DNA from: Emticicia soli
GTDB taxonomy: Bacteria; Bacteroidota; Bacteroidia; Cytophagales; Spirosomataceae
Direction: 5' to 3'
DNA length: 64,000 nucleotides
Assembly (NCBI RefSeq): GCF_037860775.1
Contig: NZ_JBBEWC010000001.1
Coordinates: 434,001 to 498,000 of the forward strand
Shown: one piece after another, positions 28,242-37,001 of the stretch
Layout: each line of letters begins with the position of its first letter
Numbering within the stretch: position 1 is the stretch's first letter
The notes under the pieces: generated by a model
The model's database searches: none
What the model saw: the letters and a program-made list of their open reading frames with translations, nothing else
Told to the model about the DNA's origin: nothing
Position numbers and translations under genes: made by a program

Positions 28242-28631
28242 ATGGCCGTAGTTGAAGAAAAAACCCGATATTCGGAGGAAGAGTTAAGGGAGTTTGAGGT
28301 AATCATTACCAACAAATTGGAAGCAACCAGAAATGAGCTGAACTTTATTAAGGAAACGCTAAGTCGTAAAAATGACAATGGGACTGATTACACATCAAGC
28401 AGCACAAAGTTATTGGAAGATGGTGCAGATGTAATTGAAAAAGAACAATTGAGTCAATCGGCTGGACGTTTACAAAAGTTTGCCCAGCAACTGGAAGCTG
28501 CGTTAATACGCATAAAGAATGGTACTTATGGTGTTTGCAAAGATACAGGCAAACTAATACCTAAAGAGCGCTTAAGAGCCGTACCACACACGCAGCAAAC
28601 GATTGAGGCGAAGCTAAGAGCATCAAATTGA
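28242..28631 (+). CDS. TraR/DksA-family protein with degenerate zinc finger
   Basis: A 129-residue predicted RNA-polymerase-binding regulator. An N-terminal coiled coil (about 8-90) is followed by the C-terminal signature region GVCKDTGKLIPKERLRAVPH, which keeps the fold residues. The four zinc cysteines of DksA are reduced to one, a form common in Bacteroidota. In relatives the coiled-coil tip enters the polymerase secondary channel and alters transcription with ppGpp; whether this holds here is inferred. A longer frame from 28200 is less likely given the promoter position. A terminator closes the gene. Confidence 0.88.
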   Translation: MAVVEEKTRYSEEELREFEVIITNKLEATRNELNFIKETLSRKNDNGTDYTSSSTKLLEDGADVIEKEQLSQSAGRLQKFAQQLEAALIRIKNGTYGVCKDTGKLIPKERLRAVPHTQQTIEAKLRASN

Positions 28632-28732
28632 TTTTTTGAACATAGTATTCATATAAAAGTCCTTAAAAATTGGTAAACGGTGCCAAAAAACCATTTTAAC
28701 CTGTTTTTTAAGGTTTGTAGACTCTTTGTCTA

Positions 28733-28765
28733 TACAAAAAGCCTCTCTGTCGGAGGCTTTTTGTA
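28733..28765 (+). terminator. Terminator of the DksA-like gene
   Basis: A 13-bp perfect stem (28733-28745 with 28753-28765) with a T-rich 3' side, about 100 bases after the stop and 48 bases before the next ATG. Confidence 0.88.
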
Positions 28766-28813
28766 TTTTTAGGCAAAAACTTGTTTTATTGCTTAACAAA
28801 CTACACCCAATCA

Positions 28814-31348
28814 ATGCGAAACCTACTACTCTTATTCTTCATCACCTTACAATTTTATACTTTCGGTCAAGTTGCCGATAGCTACTATTTACCTCAGAAT
28901 GTGAGCTATGACCCGAAAATACCTACACCCAAGCAGTTTTTGGGCTATCAGGTGGGTGAGCAACATGTAACCCCCTACGAGCAATATGCCTACATGAGAG
29001 AATTGGCTCGCCTTTCTGACCGATTCAAAGTAGAAGTATATGGCAAAACCTTTGAGAACCGTGAGCTTTTATTGCTGACAGTAACTTCGCCTAAAAATCA
29101 TGGGCAAATAGAGCAGATAAAAGCAGAACACCAGAAACTGGTTAATCCTTCGCAATCGGGCAGTTTAGATTTAAAGAAAATGCCGATTGTGGTATGGTTG
29201 GGTTATTCAGTGCATGGCAATGAGCCCAGCGGAACTAACTCTAACCTGATGTCGGCCTATTATCTGGCAGCGGCACAAGGCGCAGGTATCGACTCATTGT
29301 TGAATGAAGCTGTTATCTTGATTGACCCTTGTATCAATGCAGATGGTGGAAACCGTTTTGCAACATGGGTAAATATCAACCGCAGTACAAATCTGGTAAG
29401 CGATGTTAACAGCCGTGAATTTAGTGAAACATGGCCGGGTGGGCGTACCAATCACTATTGGTTTGACTTGAACCGTGACTGGCTCTATCAGCAAATGCCT
29501 GAAAGCAAAGGTCGATTGGTAAAATTTTATGAGTGGAGACCTAATATATTGACCGACCACCACGAAATGGGTAGCGGCTCTACATTCTTCTTCCAACCTG
29601 GTATTCCGGCACGTACGCACCCGCTTACCCCTAAAAGCAATATTGAGTTAACAGCCAAAATAGGTAAATATCACGCAGCAGGGCTTGATAAGATTAATTC
29701 GGCTTATTATACCCAAGAAAACTATGATGATTTTTATTATGGCAAAGGTTCTACCCTGCCCGATGTAAATGGTTCTATCGGTATTTTGTTTGAGCAGGCC
29801 TCGTCTCGTGGGCATTTACAAGAAACGCAGAATGGATTGCTTAGCTTCCCTTTTACTATCCGTAATCAGGTATCGGCCACCATGTCAACACTTAAAGCTG
29901 CTCGTGAAATGCGTGTTGAATTGCTGGAGCACATGCGTAGCTTTTACAAAGAAAGCAATACTGACGGCGTAAAAGCTTATGTTTTTGGTAATAGTAAAGA
30001 TGCAGCCAAAACCTGGGAAATGGTAAATATGCTGAAACGCAACCAGATTGATGTATATAAGTTGAACAAAGATGAAACTATAGATGGTGTATCTTTTAAT
30101 AAAACTACTTCTTATGCCGTACCAACTAATCAACCTCAACATAGGCTTATTAAGTCGATGTTTGAGAAACGTACGAAATTTGAAGACAGTCTTTTTTATG
30201 ATATTTCGGCGTGGTCTTTACAATACTGCATGAACATACCAACGGCCGAAGCCAAAGCATCGGTTTCTTTGGGCGAAAAAGTGGGCGTAAATACGTTTCC
30301 TAAAGGAAAAGTGGTTGGTAACAGTACTTATGCTTATTTCTTCGAATGGAATAGCTATTTTGCCCCAAGAGCCGCTTACGAATTGCTGCAAAAAGGCTAT
30401 ACACTAAAAGTTGCTGTTGAGCCACTAACCGCTATTGTTGCGGGCAAAGAGCAGAAGTTTGACTACGGTACAATACAAATTGTTTGCAATGGCAACGACC
30501 CACGCGAGTTCTTACAGACACTTGCCGAACGAGACGGTGTTGATTTTTATGCTACTTCTACCGGACTAACGCCACTGGGTATCGATTTAGGAAGTGAGAA
30601 GTTCCGTAAGTTAAAACAGCCTAATATCTTGATGATAGGTGGGCCGGGTGTAAGTGCCAACGATGCAGGCGAAGTATGGCATTTGCTCGACCAACGCATT
30701 AATATTCCTTTAACAATTGCTGATATTGAGACCGTTAATCGGGTTAATCTTGATAAATACACACACATTGTGCTTTCGGGTGGGAGATACAATAATTTGT
30801 CAGACGAAAAAATAAAGCGATTTGTACAAAGTGGTGGCGTATTAGTAGCCTTGACAGACGGTGCTGAGTGGGTGGCGAACAAGAAGTTAGCTTCAGTAAC
30901 TATAAAACCTCGCCCTAATAATAATGGCAACGAAAAAAGACCGTATGCCTTACAAGAAAAATACAGTGGTGCAATGGAAACAGCAGGGACTATCTTTGAA
31001 GCTAAAATAGACCCTACTCACCCTATTGCTTTTGGTTACCAACAAGAAAAAATAGCTTTGTTTAAAGATAACAACATCTTCTTTGAAGACACCAAGAACC
31101 CTTATAATACACCGCTTATTTTCACGAGCAATCCGCTGATTGCAGGTTATGTTCACCCGAAAAACGAGGCTTTAATCAAAAACTCGCCTGCGGTTATTAC
31201 TCAAAACTTAGGTGCTGGAAAAATAATTCTGATGTCTGAAAACCCAAATTTCAGAGCGTTCTGGTATGGTACAAATAAACTATTTCTGAATGCGCTATTC
31301 TTTGGCCATACAATTGGCGGAGGAAGATTTGGCGGTGAAGAAGAATAA
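28814..31348 (+). CDS. Secreted M14-family zinc carboxypeptidase-like protein
   Basis: An 844-residue exported protein. Signal peptide to about residue 18 (FYTFGQ). The M14 domain covers about 45-370: zinc ligands H and E in HGNEPSG, and a likely third histidine within TDHHEMGSG. The LFEQASSRG stretch may hold the general-base Glu. A C-terminal class I glutamine-amidotransferase-like domain (LMIGGPGVSANDAGEV and HIVLSGGRYNN stretches) occurs in many Bacteroidota M14 proteins. ATG 28814 is chosen over 28781 because the signal peptide begins there. Peptide substrate unknown; likely periplasmic or extracellular. Confidence 0.88.
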   Translation: MRNLLLLFFITLQFYTFGQVADSYYLPQNVSYDPKIPTPKQFLGYQVGEQHVTPYEQYAYMRELARLSDRFKVEVYGKTFENRELLLLTVTSPKNHGQIEQIKAEHQKLVNPSQSGSLDLKKMPIVVWLGYSVHGNEPSGTNSNLMSAYYLAAAQGAGIDSLLNEAVILIDPCINADGGNRFATWVNINRSTNLVSDVNSREFSETWPGGRTNHYWFDLNRDWLYQQMPESKGRLVKFYEWRPNILTDHHEMGSGSTFFFQPGIPARTHPLTPKSNIELTAKIGKYHAAGLDKINSAYYTQENYDDFYYGKGSTLPDVNGSIGILFEQASSRGHLQETQNGLLSFPFTIRNQVSATMSTLKAAREMRVELLEHMRSFYKESNTDGVKAYVFGNSKDAAKTWEMVNMLKRNQIDVYKLNKDETIDGVSFNKTTSYAVPTNQPQHRLIKSMFEKRTKFEDSLFYDISAWSLQYCMNIPTAEAKASVSLGEKVGVNTFPKGKVVGNSTYAYFFEWNSYFAPRAAYELLQKGYTLKVAVEPLTAIVAGKEQKFDYGTIQIVCNGNDPREFLQTLAERDGVDFYATSTGLTPLGIDLGSEKFRKLKQPNILMIGGPGVSANDAGEVWHLLDQRINIPLTIADIETVNRVNLDKYTHIVLSGGRYNNLSDEKIKRFVQSGGVLVALTDGAEWVANKKLASVTIKPRPNNNGNEKRPYALQEKYSGAMETAGTIFEAKIDPTHPIAFGYQQEKIALFKDNNIFFEDTKNPYNTPLIFTSNPLIAGYVHPKNEALIKNSPAVITQNLGAGKIILMSENPNFRAFWYGTNKLFLNALFFGHTIGGGRFGGEEE

Positions 31349-31366
31349 CTGATAGCTATCTATAAT

Positions 31367-31402
31367 AATAAAGCCTTTCTGTTGAGTCAGAAAGGCTTTA
31401 TT
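31367..31402. terminator. Bidirectional terminator between the M14 and LD-carboxypeptidase genes
   Basis: A 15-bp perfect stem (31367-31381 with 31388-31402) and a 6-base loop between convergent genes. Confidence 0.88.
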
Positions 31403-31406
31403 GTTT

Positions 31407-32450
31407 CTATTTAATTACTGCTGGCTCAGTTAATGTAATTGTGCCCTTTTCGGCATCAATTGTGGCTTCTGCACCAACCGGAACGGTAAACTTATCTTTG
31501 ATATGTCCAATCATGGAGCCCGAAAAGGCCGGAATTTTGAGAGGCTTAATGTGGTCTTCAAAAATATCTTCCATCGTCAAAGAGCCATAGCCACCTTTTG
31601 ATGGTGGGCAGTCGGTACATTTACCAAACACAAAGCCAGCCAGTTGGTCGAGTATGCCTGCAATTTTTAGCTGAGTAATCATTCGGTCCATGCGGTACAC
31701 ATCTTCGCCCACATCTTCTAGAAACAAAATACTTCCTTTAAAATCAGGCACATAAGGCGAGCCTAAAATATGGCTTAGTACCGTTAGGTTGCCGCCAATC
31801 AATCGGCCCGTGGCTTTACCTGTATTAATTGTATATATTCTGTCTTCCGTTTGCACCAAATTATCACCCTTTTTCACAGGATTCACCATTTGCACGGCAT
31901 TGCCTTCTATAAGCATATTCTTAAAATTCTCGACCGAGAAATTATTCCATGAAGAGCCACCAACAGGGCCATGAAACGTAACGAGGCCTGTTTTGGCATA
32001 AATACCCAACAACAAGGCTGTAATATCGCTATAGCCAATGAATACCTTCGGATTCCGCTCAATAATTTTATAGTCTAGCAATGGCAATATGCGGGCGCAG
32101 CCCCAGCCGCCATGCATAGCCATAATGCCATTTACGTTTTTATCGGCAAACATTTTATTAATATCAGCGGCTCTATCTTTATCTGTTCCTGCCAGATAGC
32201 CATAGCGGTCGAACATGTGCTCGCCTTTTTTCACTTTAAATCCTAAAACCTCAAGGCTCTCAACGGCTATCTGCACATCTTCTTTTATAAAGGCTGAGTA
32301 AGCAGGGCAAACCAGCCCGATAGTATCGCCTTTTTTCAAAGCGGCAGGTTTTATGGCTTTAGGATTTGTATCTTGAAACGTAAAATTCATATTAGCCAAG
32401 CCTAAGCTTGCCAATAAAGAAGTACCAATAAAATGTCGACGGTCAGGCAT
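31407..32450 (-). CDS. LD-carboxypeptidase (peptidase S66), Tat-exported
   Basis: Removes the terminal D-Ala from murein tetrapeptides during cell-wall recycling or remodelling. The 347 residues begin with a probable twin-arginine signal (DRRHFIGTSLLASLG). The S66 landmarks are KKGDTIGLVCPA, the MHGGWGCARILPLLD stretch, nucleophile S141 in GYSDITALL, and GGNLTVL. E. coli LdcA is cytoplasmic, so the export signal is notable but common in this phylum. It lies downstream of leuA on the same strand, separated by a strong terminator. Confidence 0.9.
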   Translation of the reverse strand: MPDRRHFIGTSLLASLGLANMNFTFQDTNPKAIKPAALKKGDTIGLVCPAYSAFIKEDVQIAVESLEVLGFKVKKGEHMFDRYGYLAGTDKDRAADINKMFADKNVNGIMAMHGGWGCARILPLLDYKIIERNPKVFIGYSDITALLLGIYAKTGLVTFHGPVGGSSWNNFSVENFKNMLIEGNAVQMVNPVKKGDNLVQTEDRIYTINTGKATGRLIGGNLTVLSHILGSPYVPDFKGSILFLEDVGEDVYRMDRMITQLKIAGILDQLAGFVFGKCTDCPPSKGGYGSLTMEDIFEDHIKPLKIPAFSGSMIGHIKDKFTVPVGAEATIDAEKGTITLTEPAVIK

Positions 32451-32502
32451 TTGTTTAGATGAAGTATGGGTTGGTAAAACAATTTATATATGCAAAGTAA
32501 AC

Positions 32503-32538
32503 AAAAAAAGGGAGTTAATGCATGTATCATTAACTCCC
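32503..32538 (-). terminator. Terminator of leuA
   Basis: An 11-bp perfect stem (32510-32520 with 32528-32538). On the minus strand it is followed by seven T, 22 bases after the leuA stop. Confidence 0.9.
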
Positions 32539-32560
32539 CGTAGGTATTTTGTTTTACTGT

Positions 32561-33715
32561 TTATGCAGTAACTGTTTCTTTCATTAACAATACCAGGTCT
32601 TTATCGTTTACTTCTTTGATTCTATCGGCCAAATCAAGGAAACGGCTATAGATGTGATCTAACTCGGCCTTTTCGAACTTATAACCCAATTTTTCGAGGC
32701 GGTGCTTTAGGGCATGGCGGCCACTTCTGGCTGTCAACACTATTAAAGATTTATCTACACCAACTTCTTGCGGGCTTATAATCTCATAGTTTTCGGTATG
32801 TTTCAAGAAACCATCCTGATGAATACCCGACGAGTGCGCAAATGCATTGCTACCGACAATAGCTTTATTTGCTTGCACAGGCATTCTCATGGTTGATGAA
32901 ACCAGATTACTTATAGGTGCCAACATTGTGCTTTCGATATTGGTATGATACCCTAGTGTTTTATGCACTTTCAGAATCATAGCAATCTCTTCCAAAGAGG
33001 TATTTCCTGCACGCTCACCGATACCATTGATAGTTACCTCTACTTGTCTTGCTCCGGCCTGAATACCCGCAATGGTATTGGCAGTAGCTAAACCCAAATC
33101 GTTATGATTGTGCATCGAGATAATGGCTTTATCGATATTAGGCACATTATTCATGATGTAAGAGATACGCTCAAACATTTCGTTAGGCAAAACGTATCCT
33201 GTTGTATCTGGCAGGTTTACAACAGTTGCACCTGCTTTAATTACGGCATCGGTAAGCCTTGCTAAAAATTCAAGGTCGGCTCTACCCGAGTCTTCGGCGT
33301 AGAACTCAACGTCTTCTACATATTTTTTAGCGTGTTTTACTGCGGCAACACCCTGCTCAATAATTTGGTCACGAGTGCTATTAAATTTATGTTTAATGTG
33401 GATATCTGACGCTCCGATTCCTGTATGAATACGAGGACGCTTAGCAAATTTCAGTGCTTCTGCGGCAGCGTCAATATCACCTTTTACGGCTCTTGACAAT
33501 GCACATACAGTTGGCTCTGTTACGGCTTTTGATACTTCAACAACTGACCTGAAATCACCCGGGCTTGAAATAGGGAACCCTGCTTCAATAATATCGACAC
33601 CGAGTTTTTCGAGTTCTTTGGCTATCATTACCTTTTCATCGGTTGTTAACTGACAACCGGGAACTTGTTCTCCATCTCGTAAGGTGGTGTCGAAAACATA
33701 AATCTTTTGGCTCAT
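32561..33715 (-). CDS. leuA: 2-isopropylmalate synthase, short form without regulatory domain
   Basis: Condenses acetyl-CoA with 2-oxoisovalerate, the first step of leucine synthesis. The 384 residues contain the DmpG/HMGL-type TIM barrel: FDTTLRDGEQVPG at the N-terminus, the MHNHNDLGLATAN metal-binding signature, GIGERAGNTSLEEI, and NAFAHSSGIHQDG. Full-length LeuA has about 510-550 residues. The C-terminal LeuA_dimer domain that binds leucine is missing, as in other Bacteroidota homologues, so feedback inhibition is not expected. Homocitrate or citramalate synthase are weaker alternatives. The leader carries a promoter, an open frame and a terminator (see 33765-33936). Confidence 0.9.
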   Translation of the reverse strand: MSQKIYVFDTTLRDGEQVPGCQLTTDEKVMIAKELEKLGVDIIEAGFPISSPGDFRSVVEVSKAVTEPTVCALSRAVKGDIDAAAEALKFAKRPRIHTGIGASDIHIKHKFNSTRDQIIEQGVAAVKHAKKYVEDVEFYAEDSGRADLEFLARLTDAVIKAGATVVNLPDTTGYVLPNEMFERISYIMNNVPNIDKAIISMHNHNDLGLATANTIAGIQAGARQVEVTINGIGERAGNTSLEEIAMILKVHKTLGYHTNIESTMLAPISNLVSSTMRMPVQANKAIVGSNAFAHSSGIHQDGFLKHTENYEIISPQEVGVDKSLIVLTARSGRHALKHRLEKLGYKFEKAELDHIYSRFLDLADRIKEVNDKDLVLLMKETVTA

Positions 33716-33764
33716 CGCTCAATGAGGTGTTTAGTTATTTTTTACTACTTCTTATTACTCGCAA

Positions 33765-33801
33765 AAAAGCCCTTTCTTACTCAGTGCAAGAAAGGGCTTT
33801 T
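33765..33801 (-). terminator. Intrinsic terminator in the leuA leader (candidate attenuator)
   Basis: On the minus strand a 14-bp perfect stem (33801-33788 with 33778-33765) with a 9-base loop, followed by a T-run. It sits between the leuA promoter and the leuA start, about 47 bases before ATG 33715. It therefore can only act on the leuA leader or as a terminator that transcription must read through. Confidence 0.8.
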
Positions 33802-33900
33802 GATATATACAAAGTCTCCGTTTCTCACACTGTAAAGTCGAGTAGAAGGAGAAGTGAAATTGCGATTACTGTTTGTTTCAATTATTTTTGAATTTTCCAA
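33781..33900 (-). CDS. Candidate leader ORF of leuA, stop codon in the terminator loop
   Basis: A frame of 40 codons, TTG at 33900 to TGA at 33781, entirely within the leuA leader. Its stop lies in the loop of the terminator hairpin. There is no ATG. TTG 33900 is almost at the inferred transcript start; GTG at 33828 would give 15 residues, VRNGDFVYIKSPFLH. No run of leucine codons is present, only a Leu codon two before the stop. No Shine-Dalgarno is clear. It may be a true leader peptide or a chance frame over a structured RNA leader. Confidence 0.35.
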   Translation of the reverse strand: MENSKIIETNSNRNFTSPSTRLYSVRNGDFVYIKSPFLH

Positions 33901-33905
33901 GGACA

Positions 33906-33936
33906 CAAATTTAGTATAATATTTTTTTAAGCCAAA
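33906..33936 (-). promoter_or_regulatory. leuA promoter
   Basis: The minus strand reads TTTG (33936-33933), 19 bases, TAAATTTG (33913-33906), a full consensus match. The transcript would begin near 33901, giving a leader of about 185 bases. Confidence 0.7.
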
Positions 33937-34201
33937 AACTTATATACATTTTTTTCAAACGCAAAGTACTTGCTAAAAACGTTTTAAAAACTATACTGTT
34001 TTATTACTCAATTAATACTAGCAAGCAAAAACTAAAGGCTATTGTAATTATTTAATACAACAAAAAACGTTTCTTCATTATAATTTAATAAACCTTTAAA
34101 TATCTGACTATAAATAGGTTAAGACCCCTCTTTTTTTTCTTTTATTAAAGTAAATTATAGAATTCAAAATACTTTATTCGGTAATTCTCATAAATAGTTA
34201 T
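33937..34201. other. AT-rich intergenic region between the leuA and pyk promoters
   Basis: About 265 bases of very AT-rich DNA between divergent genes. I see no credible gene, RNA or repeat in it. Confidence 0.6.
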
Positions 34202-34209
34202 TATTTTTG
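34202..34209 (+). promoter_or_regulatory. Candidate -7 element of the pyk promoter
   Basis: TATTTTTG fits TAnnTTTG and lies 37 bases before ATG 34247. The -33 region (TTTATTCGG) is a poor match. Confidence 0.4.
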
Positions 34210-34246
34210 CGATATTCTCAATGTGAAGAAATATTTTATTTTAAAT

Positions 34247-35698
34247 ATGCATAGAAAAACCAAAATTGTAGCTACAGTAGGCCCATCTTCTGAAAGTGAA
34301 GAAATGTTATTGGAACTAGCCCAAGCTGGCGTAAATGTTTTCCGTTTAAATTTTTCACATGGAACACACGAAGACCACCAGATGCGTATCAACCGCATTC
34401 GTAAAATAAATGCAGAGCATGGTTTTCAATGTGCCATTTTACAAGACTTGCAAGGGCCAAAAATCAGAATTGGTTTGATGGAAAAAGGTAATGAGGGGGT
34501 TGAGATTTTTGCAGGTGATAAACTGACATTTACAAATGAGGATATAGTAGGCAATGCCCAACGTGTAAGTACACCCTATAAAGGTATGTACCAGGACGTG
34601 AAACTGGGCGAAAGAATTCTGATGGACGATGGTAAACTGGAAGTAAAAGTAATAGGTGTTGATGGCATGGACGTAATTACGGAAGTAGTTTACGGCGGCC
34701 TGTTGAAACAAAAGAAAGGTGTAAACCTACCTAATACCAATATTTCTCAACCATCGGTTACAGACAAAGACTGGGCAGACTTAAAATTTGGCTTAGCTAA
34801 CGATGTTGATTGGATAGCTCTATCTTTTGTAAGAACTGCAGAAGAAATAAAGGAGATTCAGCAATATATTAAAGACCAAGGCAGAGAAGCTAAAGTTGTT
34901 GCCAAAATCGAAAAGCCAGAGGCTGTTGCAAATATGGTGTCGATTGTGGAAGCAACTGACGCCATTATGGTAGCACGCGGCGACTTGGGTGTTGAGATTC
35001 CATCAGAAGATGTGCCGATGATTCAGAAACGCCTTGTTGAGGTATCTAACCTAGCCGCTAAGCCTGTTATTGTAGCTACACAAATGCTTGAAAGCATGAT
35101 TGATAGCCCACGCCCAACACGTGCAGAGGTTGGCGACGTAGCGAATGCTGTATTAGATGGTGCTGATGCCGTAATGCTAAGTGCCGAAAGTGCTTCGGGT
35201 AAATATCCGATATTGGCAGTGCAGACGATGGTTAACACTATTCTGAAAGTAGAGCAAGAGGCTGATGAGAAAAAACTTTATTATCGCCATCATACACGTG
35301 TAACCGAAAGCGATTATAAATCAGACGAAAAAGAAAACGATAACGTAGTAATGACTGCGTGTAGATTAGCCCGTGACTTAAGAGTAAAAGCTATTATTGG
35401 CATTACTACTTCGGGTTATACTGCTGTTCGTTTATCGCATCACCGTCCAAAAGCTAATACCTTTATTTTTACAGGTAACGAAAAGCTTCTTACGCAATTA
35501 AGCCTTTATGCTGGTATTACTGCCTTTAGATATAACGACCTGAAAGACAGAACTGTTGAGCAGGTAGTTGATGAAACCTGTAATGTATTGGTAGAAAAAG
35601 GTGAACTAGAAAAAGGTGATTTGTTTATTAATACCTTAAGTATGCCTTTACAGGAAAACAACCGTACGAATACTGTAAAGCTAAGCAGAGTAGAATAA
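34247..35698 (+). CDS. pyk: Pyruvate kinase
   Basis: Makes pyruvate and ATP from phosphoenolpyruvate and ADP in glycolysis. The 483 residues start at ATG 34247 (MHRKTKIVATVGPSS); the longer frame from GTG 34223 adds eight atypical residues. Key motifs are the FRLNFSHGT substrate loop, LQDLQGPKIRIG, VAKIEKPEA with the catalytic lysine, MVARGDLGVEIP, and ATQMLESMIDSPRPTRAEV. The C-terminal effector domain is complete. It is monocistronic, divergent from leuA and convergent with dinB. Confidence 0.96.
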   Translation: MHRKTKIVATVGPSSESEEMLLELAQAGVNVFRLNFSHGTHEDHQMRINRIRKINAEHGFQCAILQDLQGPKIRIGLMEKGNEGVEIFAGDKLTFTNEDIVGNAQRVSTPYKGMYQDVKLGERILMDDGKLEVKVIGVDGMDVITEVVYGGLLKQKKGVNLPNTNISQPSVTDKDWADLKFGLANDVDWIALSFVRTAEEIKEIQQYIKDQGREAKVVAKIEKPEAVANMVSIVEATDAIMVARGDLGVEIPSEDVPMIQKRLVEVSNLAAKPVIVATQMLESMIDSPRPTRAEVGDVANAVLDGADAVMLSAESASGKYPILAVQTMVNTILKVEQEADEKKLYYRHHTRVTESDYKSDEKENDNVVMTACRLARDLRVKAIIGITTSGYTAVRLSHHRPKANTFIFTGNEKLLTQLSLYAGITAFRYNDLKDRTVEQVVDETCNVLVEKGELEKGDLFINTLSMPLQENNRTNTVKLSRVE

Positions 35699-35717
35699 TA
35701 CTAATCTGAATCAATAT

Positions 35718-35750
35718 AAAAAGGGCTCATCTTAACCGATGGGCTTTTTT
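35718..35750 (+). terminator. Terminator of pyk
   Basis: A 7-bp stem (35725-35731 with 35738-35744) and a 6-base loop, followed by TTTTTT; an upstream A-run lets it work in part on the other strand for dinB. Confidence 0.75.
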
Positions 35751-35766
35751 ATTGCTTTTTGCGCTG

Positions 35767-36834
35767 TTAAAAATTTAGTGTTAGCTGCCTACCTATCATT
35801 TCGTCTTCAAAGGCAAGGTTCGATAGAGAAACACCCATTAAACGCACACCCTTGGGCATTGGCAGCAATGCGTGTAGCATTTCATAAGAGATTTTTGCTA
35901 GCAATTGAGCTTCAAGAATAGGCAATTGGGAAGTTCGGCTGCGGGTAATGCTTTCGAAGTCGGCGAATTTAATTTTTAGCGTAATGGTTTTGCCATAGGC
36001 TTTTACTCTTGCCATGCGTTTCCAAAGCTGTTCAAGTATATCGTCTATTTCTCGGTAAAGGTCGTCAGGCTCCGTAAAATCCCTATCAAAGGTATTCTCT
36101 ACGCCTATCGATTTTCTGATGCTATCAGGGTTTACCTGTCGGTTATCTATTCCTTGTGCTATATCGTAATAATATCGGCCAACTTTCCCAAAATGATTTA
36201 CCATGAAATCTATGTTTTTGGCTTTCAAATCTTTTCCTGTAAAAATGCCCATTTTATGCATACGTTCGGCAGTTACCCTACCAATGCCATGAAATTTACT
36301 GATTTCGAGTTCTTCCACAAATTGCTCAGCTTGCGAGGGTTTTATTACAAATAGGCCATCTGGTTTTCGGTAGTCTGAGGCTATTTTAGCCAGAAACTTA
36401 TTTACCGACACTCCAGCCGAAGCCGTTAAGCCAGTTTTTTCTTTAATTCGTGCCTTTATCTCCTGTGCAATCTGGGTAGCCGTTTCAACGCCTTTCAGAT
36501 TTTCGGTTACGTCAAGATAAGCTTCGTCTAAAGACAGAGGTTCAACCAGTGGCGTATATTCCAGAAATATTTCTCTGATTTCGTGCGACACTTGTCTGTA
36601 AACCTCAAAACGAGGTTTTACAAAAATTAATTGCGGACACTTTTGTTTAGCAATACGTGACGATATAGCCGAACGAACCCCAAACTTACGAGCCTCGTAA
36701 CTGGCGGCAGCCACTACCCCCCGTTCGCTGCTTCCGCCTACGGCAATGGGTTTGCCTCGCAATTCGGCAAAATCCCGCTGCTCTACTGAGGCGTAGAAAG
36801 CGTCCATGTCGATATGTATAATTTTGCGATTCAA
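35767..36834 (-). CDS. dinB: DNA polymerase IV (Y-family translesion polymerase)
   Basis: An error-prone polymerase that copies past lesions. The 355 residues match DinB. Catalytic carboxylates are D9 (HIDMDAFYASVE) and D103-E104 (SLDEAYLD). The YEARKFGVRS segment and the little-finger domain are present. The C-terminus QLTLNF is a beta-clamp binding motif, so the protein is complete. No LexA-type site was recognised upstream. Confidence 0.95.
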   Translation of the reverse strand: MNRKIIHIDMDAFYASVEQRDFAELRGKPIAVGGSSERGVVAAASYEARKFGVRSAISSRIAKQKCPQLIFVKPRFEVYRQVSHEIREIFLEYTPLVEPLSLDEAYLDVTENLKGVETATQIAQEIKARIKEKTGLTASAGVSVNKFLAKIASDYRKPDGLFVIKPSQAEQFVEELEISKFHGIGRVTAERMHKMGIFTGKDLKAKNIDFMVNHFGKVGRYYYDIAQGIDNRQVNPDSIRKSIGVENTFDRDFTEPDDLYREIDDILEQLWKRMARVKAYGKTITLKIKFADFESITRSRTSQLPILEAQLLAKISYEMLHALLPMPKGVRLMGVSLSNLAFEDEMIGRQLTLNF

Positions 36835-37001
36835 TTAATGGCTGTGGATTTGGGGAGATTACCGAAAAATAATATTCTGCTGTATTTATTACATTCTTAC
36901 AAAAGTTTAATGCTTATTTGCATAACTCAAAGAGAAAAGACTGCTGGGCTTTATTCTTCTAAAATTGGCACTTATATTGTAAATTTCAAACATATTTATT
37001 C

